From CAVVFX01 sp963747535 (lineage in GTDB: Bacteria > Acidobacteriota > Terriglobia > Bryobacterales > Bryobacteraceae): DNA of 64,000 nt. The translations under genes and the position numbers were made by a program. The notes beneath the pieces were generated by a model. That model was given only the letters and a program-made list of their open reading frames with translations, had not been told where the DNA came from and did no database searches. Of the stretch, positions 58,975 to 64,000 are shown piece after piece (positions within the stretch are counted from its first letter, which is position 1; the number at the start of each line of letters is the position of its first letter). The stretch is from contig CAVVFX010000022.1 of assembly GCA_963747535.1 (NCBI GenBank), forward strand, positions 124,001 through 188,000, written 5' to 3'.

Positions 58975-61900
58975 TTAAACCGCGGCTACTACGTCGATGC
59001 GAATTTGGCCGGCCGCGACGGTCTGGTCTGGTCCCACCGTGACAGCCTGCTGCTGCAGTGCTCCATTCTTGTAAAGCGATAACTCCTCTACATAGTCGAG
59101 GTCCGTAATGCCTGCCAAAGCGCGTGCGACGTCGGAACGGTACACACTTCTGCCCGGCGGCCAGCCTTCTCCGTCCGGACCGCCGAGCAGGGGATGGAGG
59201 AAGGTTTGGAGCGCGGCCATCACGGCCTGCTCGAGGTCTCCGGCTTCGGAGGGATCGAGCGGCGCTACCGTGACGCTGACATCTACGGGCATATAGTTAG
59301 GGCCGATGACGTTCACCTGGTTGAGACCGGCAATATCCGCCGGAGCGCGGGCTGCGATGTAACTGCTCACTTCCTCGCGCAGACCGAACGACGGCATGGG
59401 CTGGGGATCGGAACTGCGCGGAATAATGTGCAGTGTGACCCAGCCGGGACGCACGTGGCCGTTGGTGTCGTAAGTGGGCAGCGCGTGGGCCGCTCCTACT
59501 GCGGAGGAAGCTTCGCTCGCCAGGGTTTCGTAATCGGAGGCGGTGAGCGCGCGGCCTCGGGTACGCAGGGTGAAGGGTGCGCGCAGATTGAAGGCGCTCA
59601 GGGTTTCTCCGTCGCTGCCTCCCTCGGCCGGTTCCGGATTGGTGGCGCCTTGCACGCCGGCAACCGAACCGAGCATCTGGGTGATGGTGCCGGCGCTCAA
59701 GTTTCCGACCGAGCCTCCACCGGTCTGAAAAATCGCGGCCTGAACCTGCGCACCGTTGGCCAGGATCCTGGCGTTGACGCCGTCGCCGAACAGGACTTGC
59801 CCTAATGCCCGGTCGATGACGTAGACACGATCCTGCGGTCCGGACGAATAGAAATTGTCGACCGGGTACCAGCGCACCCAGACCTGCGTGACGGTTTTGG
59901 TGCGGTCGCGGACGATGTGGATGTCGCCGTAGACGAAATCGGTTTGCGAGCCTTCCTGGGCGAGTTGCTGCTCGAGCGTGGGGATCATGTTGGGATCGTC
60001 TGGGATCACTTGGGTGGCCAGGATGCGCCATTCCACGTTGGCGCGTGGGCCGGAGAGTTCCTGCACTTCGATACGTTCGCCGGGGATGACGGGAATCTGG
60101 GTGAACAGCAGGATCTGGTTCTCCAGGCCGGAGCCGGTCCCGAGGACCGCGGCGGTCACGGTCTTGAGCTGCGACGCCCAGACGGCATTGGGGAAGATGG
60201 CGTTGAGGACCGGTTCGCCCGGCGGCCCGTCTTCCTTCAGCCGTGCGCGGACCCAGTAATAAGACGCACCGAAGCGGGCCAGAGGCTGGCTATCGTCAGC
60301 GCCGATGAAAGAGACGATGCCCGGCAGACGCAGGTTCTGGGTCTCGTCGTCGGCGGCGAAGCCGAACCATTCGCCACCGTTCCAATACTCCCAGACCAGC
60401 GCCGGACCGAGTTCGTCGGTGGGGTCTTCGGTGAAATCTAGATAGTAGCCGAGGTCGTCGACCGGGAGGGCGCGGTCAAAACCGAGGTAGAGCGCGGGTG
60501 AGATATCGGAGACCGGGGTGAAGATGGAGAAGCCGTTGCCGGGCCACTGGGCCTGTTGGGTGACGTCCTGATACTGGAAATCGTTGTAGGTGAGGACGTG
60601 TTCGGCGAGGAAGGGTCCGTTATCCCAGACGTAGCCTACGCGGAAAGCGCTCAGGGCCGGGGGCTGTGACACCACGTAGGTGAAAGAACTGGTGGTAACG
60701 CCAGACGCGTTAACGATGTTGATAGTGGCGGAAAAACCATAGCCTCCGTTGACCAGCCGCATCCGTACCCACAGCCCGTTCTGTCCGTTGACCTGAGTCT
60801 GCGCCATGTCCGTCGGTACCGTGAAGAAGATCTGTCCCGGGCCTGGATTTTTAGCGCCGCCGTTCAAGTCCAAGGGTGCGGCGGAGGGGTCGGCCGCTCC
60901 CAAATTGGTGGTGAGATTCGGCAGCGCTACCCAATCCGTGCTGTTCCAATACTCCCAGGCGACGGCGTGGGTGAGTGAGGTGGGATTGCTGCCCGCTATG
61001 GAGTCCTGCGGCGTCAGGCTGCGCACGAAGGCAAGCTGGACCTGCGCGTTGGGCTTACTGAAGACTTCGTTGCTGGAGATATAGAAGGCAGACCCGGGCT
61101 GGGGCTGCTGGCCCAACGGATAGAAAGCATTGGTAAGGTCAAGCTTGGTTCCGTTTCCGAGCGCGGTGTCGGGCAAGACGCCGCCGGAGGGATTGCCGGA
61201 GGAGTCCAGGGTCACCTGGTTTTGCACTACGCTGGTCAGGTGAATCAAGCTGGCCTGTGGAAGGGTCACGGCGGGATCGGGAGGCAGGGGTTCGGTCAGT
61301 TCGGCACGAATCCAGAACGCCTGGATGCCGTTGACGCTGGTCTGCGCGGCCGTCGCGCAGGCGGTTTCGAGTTGAAACGTGCCGCTCTGCGTGAGGCCGG
61401 CGGTGCCGTCGAGCTTCACTTCGGTGATGCCGAAGCAGGCGGGATTCATGCCCGCGAAGCCGCGCCATACCTGGCCGTCCCAATACTCCCAGCTGAGGTC
61501 GAGCGGCGTGCTGCTGTTCTGGGTGAGTTCGAAGGAGACATCCACCTCAACCGAGCCGGTGAGCGCCAGCAGCGTGTTGTGGGCGATGTAAATGTGGTGC
61601 GGCGTGGGCTGCAGCTGCAGGTGGTCGAAGAGAGTGACGGACTGATCGGCGGCGAGAGCGGCGGTGTGGTCGAGATACTCGTCGCTGCCGGACCAGAGAC
61701 TGACCACTTGCGCGAGTTTGGCCGAGGCTACGCCGACATCCTGCTCGGTCTCAAATACGATCTGGTTGGAACTGCCCGGGGGAGGCGGCGCGGCCACTTG
61801 AGTGGCGGCTGGCGCGTGGCTGTCCGCGGCGCCCTGAGTGAGCGTGAAGACGATGGGCGCGCGCGCCGATTGGGCCGGCACCAGACCGATGCCGAGCTGA

Positions 61901-62112
61901 TCGAAGAAGGCCAGACGATTCTTGTCTGGAGCCTGGTTCAGGCGCTGGATGACGACTTGCAGATAGCGCGCGACAATCCATGCCAAGCCGTTGCCGGCGG
62001 TATTGGCCGCGGGCAGCCAATCCGGGACGTAGCCGGGACGACGCGCCAGAATGCTGTTCAGCAGATCGGCCAGGGAGCGATTGTCAGTGGGAGCCTGGAT
62101 GCTGGGAGTCAT
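58975..62112 (-). CDS. Baseplate-J family protein 1 (Afp11/Pvc11-like)
   Basis: A 1045-residue protein from ATG 62112, overlapping the gp25 stop by 4 bases. The start LADLLNSILARRPGYVPDWLPAANTAGNGLAWIVARYLQVVIQRLNQAPDKNRLAFFDQLG is characteristic of Pvc11-like wedge proteins. The middle repeats a WEYWxGxxWxGF motif several times (LSWEYWDGQVWRGFAG, LVWEYWNGGEWFGFAAD). The baseplate-J end has GQVLFGDGVNARILANGAQVQAAIFQTGGGSVGNLSAGTI, RALTASDYETLASEAS and LHPLLGGPDGEGWPPGRSVYRSDVARALAGITDLDYVEEL. The frame upstream of ATG 62112 reads the gp25 gene out of frame and is not used. Confidence 0.9.
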   Translation of the reverse strand: MTPSIQAPTDNRSLADLLNSILARRPGYVPDWLPAANTAGNGLAWIVARYLQVVIQRLNQAPDKNRLAFFDQLGIGLVPAQSARAPIVFTLTQGAADSHAPAATQVAAPPPPGSSNQIVFETEQDVGVASAKLAQVVSLWSGSDEYLDHTAALAADQSVTLFDHLQLQPTPHHIYIAHNTLLALTGSVEVDVSFELTQNSSTPLDLSWEYWDGQVWRGFAGMNPACFGITEVKLDGTAGLTQSGTFQLETACATAAQTSVNGIQAFWIRAELTEPLPPDPAVTLPQASLIHLTSVVQNQVTLDSSGNPSGGVLPDTALGNGTKLDLTNAFYPLGQQPQPGSAFYISSNEVFSKPNAQVQLAFVRSLTPQDSIAGSNPTSLTHAVAWEYWNSTDWVALPNLTTNLGAADPSAAPLDLNGGAKNPGPGQIFFTVPTDMAQTQVNGQNGLWVRMRLVNGGYGFSATINIVNASGVTTSSFTYVVSQPPALSAFRVGYVWDNGPFLAEHVLTYNDFQYQDVTQQAQWPGNGFSIFTPVSDISPALYLGFDRALPVDDLGYYLDFTEDPTDELGPALVWEYWNGGEWFGFAADDETQNLRLPGIVSFIGADDSQPLARFGASYYWVRARLKEDGPPGEPVLNAIFPNAVWASQLKTVTAAVLGTGSGLENQILLFTQIPVIPGERIEVQELSGPRANVEWRILATQVIPDDPNMIPTLEQQLAQEGSQTDFVYGDIHIVRDRTKTVTQVWVRWYPVDNFYSSGPQDRVYVIDRALGQVLFGDGVNARILANGAQVQAAIFQTGGGSVGNLSAGTITQMLGSVAGVQGATNPEPAEGGSDGETLSAFNLRAPFTLRTRGRALTASDYETLASEASSAVGAAHALPTYDTNGHVRPGWVTLHIIPRSSDPQPMPSFGLREEVSSYIAARAPADIAGLNQVNVIGPNYMPVDVSVTVAPLDPSEAGDLEQAVMAALQTFLHPLLGGPDGEGWPPGRSVYRSDVARALAGITDLDYVEELSLYKNGALQQQAVTVGPDQTVAAGQIRIDVVAAV

Positions 62113-62546
62113 CCTGCCGAGCCCTCCTGCAAATAGAACGGATAAACCAGGTTGAACTGGGTGTTGGTGGCGCGTACCTGATAGGTGATGGAGATGAGCA
62201 GGGTGTTGAATTGGGTGGGATCGGCGGTCGCGGAAACATCGAGCACGTCGATGCGCGGCTCCCAGGCGACGAGGGCTTCCTGCACGCGAGTCTGCACCAG
62301 GTTGATGGTGGTCGAGTTGAGGGGTTCGAAGACGAAATCGTTGAGACCTGCGCCGAAAGTGGGGCGCATGACGCGCTCGCCGAGGTCCGTACCCAGGATG
62401 ATGAGGATGGCTTCGCGAATATCGTTCTCGTACTTCGCCAGGGCGATGTTGCCGTCCTTGGTGACGCAGGGGATGAACTTCCACCCGACTCCGAGAAATG
62501 CTTTAGCCTGGTCCGCAGCGCTGATCATTGCATCCGCCTGTCTCAT
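62109..62546 (-). CDS. GPW/gp25 family baseplate wedge protein (Afp9/Pvc9-like)
   Basis: A 145-residue protein. ATG 62546 overlaps the PAAR stop (ATGA); ATG 62528 is an alternative with an AGGCGG site. The sequence GVGWKFIPCVTKDGNIALAKYENDIREAILIILGTDLGERVMRPTFGAGLNDFVFEPLNSTTINLVQTRVQEALVAWEPRIDVLDVSA is the gp25 lysozyme-like wedge pattern, including the conserved ENDI.EAI.IIL.T..GER..RP.FG. It bridges the sheath base and the wedge ring in contractile tails. Confidence 0.93.
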   Translation of the reverse strand: MRQADAMISAADQAKAFLGVGWKFIPCVTKDGNIALAKYENDIREAILIILGTDLGERVMRPTFGAGLNDFVFEPLNSTTINLVQTRVQEALVAWEPRIDVLDVSATADPTQFNTLLISITYQVRATNTQFNLVYPFYLQEGSAG

Positions 62547-62839
62547 CCACCTATTTGGACCACCGGGCATCCCATGGCTATAGCGTTGGGAGGACCGGCT
62601 TCCACCACCACGTCGCCCTGACGCGCCGCGGGAAGGTCATTGATTAATACGGTGAGGCTGCCCATCGCCACGACACCGCCGACATGCGGCACTAAGACGG
62701 TCACCAGAGGGCAGGCGTGCGTATCTGAAATGGCGCGCCACGCGGGCTGACCGCCGATGAGCACGTTGACGCTTCCGGGTCCGGGACCCAGCGGTGTTCC
62801 GTGACTGGTCAAATCTCCAACTCTGGCGGCGGACGGCAT
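62543..62839 (-). CDS. PAAR-domain spike tip protein (Afp10/Pvc10-like)
   Basis: A 98-residue protein from ATG 62839 with a perfect GAGGAG site. It begins MPSAARVGDLTSHGTPLGPGPGSVNVLIGGQPAWRAISDTHACPL and ends PAARQGDVVVEAGPPNAIAMGCPVVQIGG. This is the PAAR fold that caps VgrG-type spikes as a sharp cone; conserved His and Cys (SHGTP, DTHACPL, GCPVV) are positioned to hold a metal. Effectors can ride on PAAR tips, but no extension is present here. Confidence 0.92.
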   Translation of the reverse strand: MPSAARVGDLTSHGTPLGPGPGSVNVLIGGQPAWRAISDTHACPLVTVLVPHVGGVVAMGSLTVLINDLPAARQGDVVVEAGPPNAIAMGCPVVQIGG

Positions 62840-62849
62840 GCGTTTCTCC

Positions 62850-63530
62850 TCAGTTGATTTTCACGAGCGATCCGGCAACGGTAGTGATACCGGCGCTTTT
62901 GAGATCGAGCGTGGTGGAACTATTGACCTCGACCGCGAGACCTTGCAGCGAGATCTTGCCGGCCGGCGCACTCAGCGAAATGTTGCCGGCCATGGACTGA
63001 ATGGTGATGCCCGGCGGCGCGGCGGCCAAGTCGAGGGTCACGCTCAGGGCGCTGCCCGCGGTGCTGATGGCAATCTGCGTCGGATTGATGGTGATCTGCT
63101 GCTGGGTGCTGCTAGTAATCTTGATCGATTGCAGCAGATCATCGAATTCGACGGTGTGGCCGACACCGCCGGCTATGCCCGTTTTCAGGATCCGTTTGGA
63201 CGCAAAGTCAGTCGGAATGACGGTTGGCGGACGGTCGATGGTGTTCCACAGTCCACCAATGATGAAGGCGTCGCGTTCGTCGTTTTCGTTGAAGGCGACC
63301 AGCACTTCGTCGTTGAGCTGCGGAAGCCACATGAAGCCGCGGTTGGAGCCTCCACCCACCGACACCATGCGGCACCAGGGCTGAAAGGCTGGCAGAGAAG
63401 AAATGCGAACCTGCACTTTGCCTTCGAGCAACAGGTTGAGGTTATCCATCACCACACCAGGTGCGATGGAGTAGCCTTCACCGGATGCGGTGCCGTTATT
63501 CGCCAACTGTTCTACAAAACTGGAAGCCAT
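62850..63530 (-). CDS. gpV-type baseplate spike protein (VgrG C-terminal half)
   Basis: A 226-residue protein from ATG 63530. The OB-fold part reads PGVVMDNLNLLLEGKVQVRISSLPAFQPWCRMVSVGGGSNRGFMWLPQLNDEVLVAFNENDERDAFIIGGLWNTIDRPP, the gp5/gpV hallmark. After HTVEFDDLLQSIKITSSTQQQITINPTQIAISTAG come short repeats (ISLSAPAGKISLQGLAVEVNSSTTLDL) that form the triangular beta-helix spike. It would trimerise under the PAAR tip. The gpD half is a separate gene immediately upstream, unlike fused Afp8/Pvc8. Confidence 0.92.
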   Translation of the reverse strand: MASSFVEQLANNGTASGEGYSIAPGVVMDNLNLLLEGKVQVRISSLPAFQPWCRMVSVGGGSNRGFMWLPQLNDEVLVAFNENDERDAFIIGGLWNTIDRPPTVIPTDFASKRILKTGIAGGVGHTVEFDDLLQSIKITSSTQQQITINPTQIAISTAGSALSVTLDLAAAPPGITIQSMAGNISLSAPAGKISLQGLAVEVNSSTTLDLKSAGITTVAGSLVKIN

Positions 63531-63545
63531 ATTTGTGCTCTCTTC

Positions 63546-64000
63546 TTACACGGTCTGACCTTGCACCCGAAACGCCCCGGACGCGCTCCTGGGCAGCGGC
63601 AGCGATCCGAACCACACTTCCTTGCGCGCCTGAAAACTGGTGCGGTAGCCGCCGCTGTCGAAAGTGTGAGTGGCCTGCGTCACGCGGTACAGGCCTCCGA
63701 ACTGGTCGCCCACACCCTGCACGTTGATGACGCGTGCCGCCTTGATCGCCGGATTGCCGATGGTGCTGCCGGAGGCGGTCAAGCGATTGTTCAGGCGCGG
63801 GAGCAACTCACTGAGCACCGACTGCACAGTGGTGGGAAAACTGGTGGGCTTGATGGAAACCGTTTGCGCGGCCTTCTCTCCCAGCAGGGTATCGAGGTTG
63901 CCGATGCCCGGGTACACTGCGAGAGTGAACTGGGAGTCGTCGAAATCCCAGCCCACCACGATGACAAATTCCATTTTGATCGCGGATACCCAGATGCGCG
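63546..64000 (-). CDS. gpD-like tail hub protein, C-terminal part (cut by right edge)
   Basis: The frame is open to the window edge, so the start lies beyond 64000 and the ATG at 63974 is internal. The visible 150 residues end with IKAARVINVQGVGDQFGGLYRVTQATHTFDSGGYRTSFQARKEVWFG, the C-terminal strand set of phage late-control gpD/VgrG N-terminal proteins. Together with the gpV gene 15 bases on it makes a two-gene VgrG equivalent (gp27 plus gp5). It would link the inner tube to the spike. Upstream genes for LysM adaptor, tube and sheath are expected just outside the window. Confidence 0.8.
   Translation of the reverse strand, partial: RIWVSAIKMEFVIVVGWDFDDSQFTLAVYPGIGNLDTLLGEKAAQTVSIKPTSFPTTVQSVLSELLPRLNNRLTASGSTIGNPAIKAARVINVQGVGDQFGGLYRVTQATHTFDSGGYRTSFQARKEVWFGSLPLPRSASGAFRVQGQTV

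Larger units (their letters stand above)
41066..64000 (-). other. Extracellular contractile injection system (eCIS) locus, baseplate and cargo half
   Basis: Fifteen minus-strand genes with gaps of mostly 1-30 bases or 4-base overlaps, consistent with one long transcript entering from beyond 64000. Order in transcription: gpD-like hub, gpV spike, PAAR tip, gp25 wedge, baseplate-J protein 1, DUF4157 protein, baseplate-J protein 2, paralogues A and B, NHL-gpI fusion, paralogues C and D, two giant DUF4157 cargo-like proteins, and a small last gene. gpV-PAAR-gp25-J-J is the Afp8-12 order of Afp/PVC-type systems. DUF4157 (PF13699) is the named eCIS core domain. Sheath, inner tube, LysM, AAA+ ATPase and cap genes are absent from the window. 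The only gap above 40 bases is 54005-54239. Confidence 0.85.

Noticed and set aside
62113..62484. N-terminal extension of baseplate-J protein 1 to 62484
   Set aside because: The extension is an out-of-frame reading of the gp25 gene (Arg/His/Pro-rich); ATG 62112 overlaps the gp25 stop by 4 bases as usual in this operon.
1..64000. tRNA, rRNA, CRISPR arrays, transposases, prophage integrase
   Set aside because: None recognised. The phage-like genes at 41-64 kb are baseplate genes accompanied by DUF4157 proteins, with no capsid, portal, terminase or integrase in view, so a prophage is not favoured; what lies beyond 64000 is unseen.

Overview
The window looks like chromosome from an acidobacterium of the Solibacter/Bryobacter type. 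This rests on gene style, not on any search: a secreted protein with a GGIVNAASYA N-terminus cut by the left edge, three Gfo/Idh/MocA oxidoreductases (two with Tat-like leaders), an Oar-like TonB-dependent receptor, remnants of a MacB/FtsX-type permease, secreted carbohydrate-active enzymes, and many short palindromic repeats between genes. All coding regions are GC-rich. No rRNA, tRNA, CRISPR array or transposase was recognised.

1-41 kb is mostly metabolic. It holds a pectate-lyase-fold secreted protein (861-3950), an XdhC / MobA-like / AsmA-like operon (9984-6180, minus), two orphan Tad-pilus-type genes (10276-10880), an alpha-L-fucosidase, a lone receiver protein behind a truncated CHASE sensor gene, an APC permease with a Usp-like tail, a CCA-adding enzyme split by one frameshift, glutamate dehydrogenase, a phosphoketolase-acetate kinase pair, a TonB receptor, a 19-haem cytochrome c fused to a cytochrome b561-like membrane domain, a sugar-isomerase/oxidoreductase pair, an M20 carbamoylase plus methylmalonate-semialdehyde dehydrogenase, a secreted 5'-nucleotidase and a sigma-54 activator. 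Remnants of a sensor kinase, a D-aminoacylase and an ABC permease show active gene decay.

41-64 kb is one compact minus-strand gene train, read from the right edge leftwards, encoding the baseplate half and cargo of an extracellular contractile injection system (eCIS). The order is gpD-like spike hub (cut by the right edge), gpV-like spike, PAAR tip, gp25 wedge, large baseplate-J protein, DUF4157 (eCIS core) protein with a second HExxH motif, second baseplate-J protein, then four divergent paralogues sharing an N-terminal module, interrupted by an NHL propeller fused to a phage tail-protein-I domain. Two very large DUF4157 proteins with nuclease-like C-termini follow, and last a small gene placed like an immunity gene. 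Sheath, tube, LysM, ATPase and cap genes are not in the window and would be expected beyond 64000.

The most novel material is the eCIS periphery: the four-paralogue family, the NHL-gpI fusion, the shared LQRS-GNR/CxxC leader of the three DUF4157 proteins, and the toxin/putative-immunity pair at the end of the operon.
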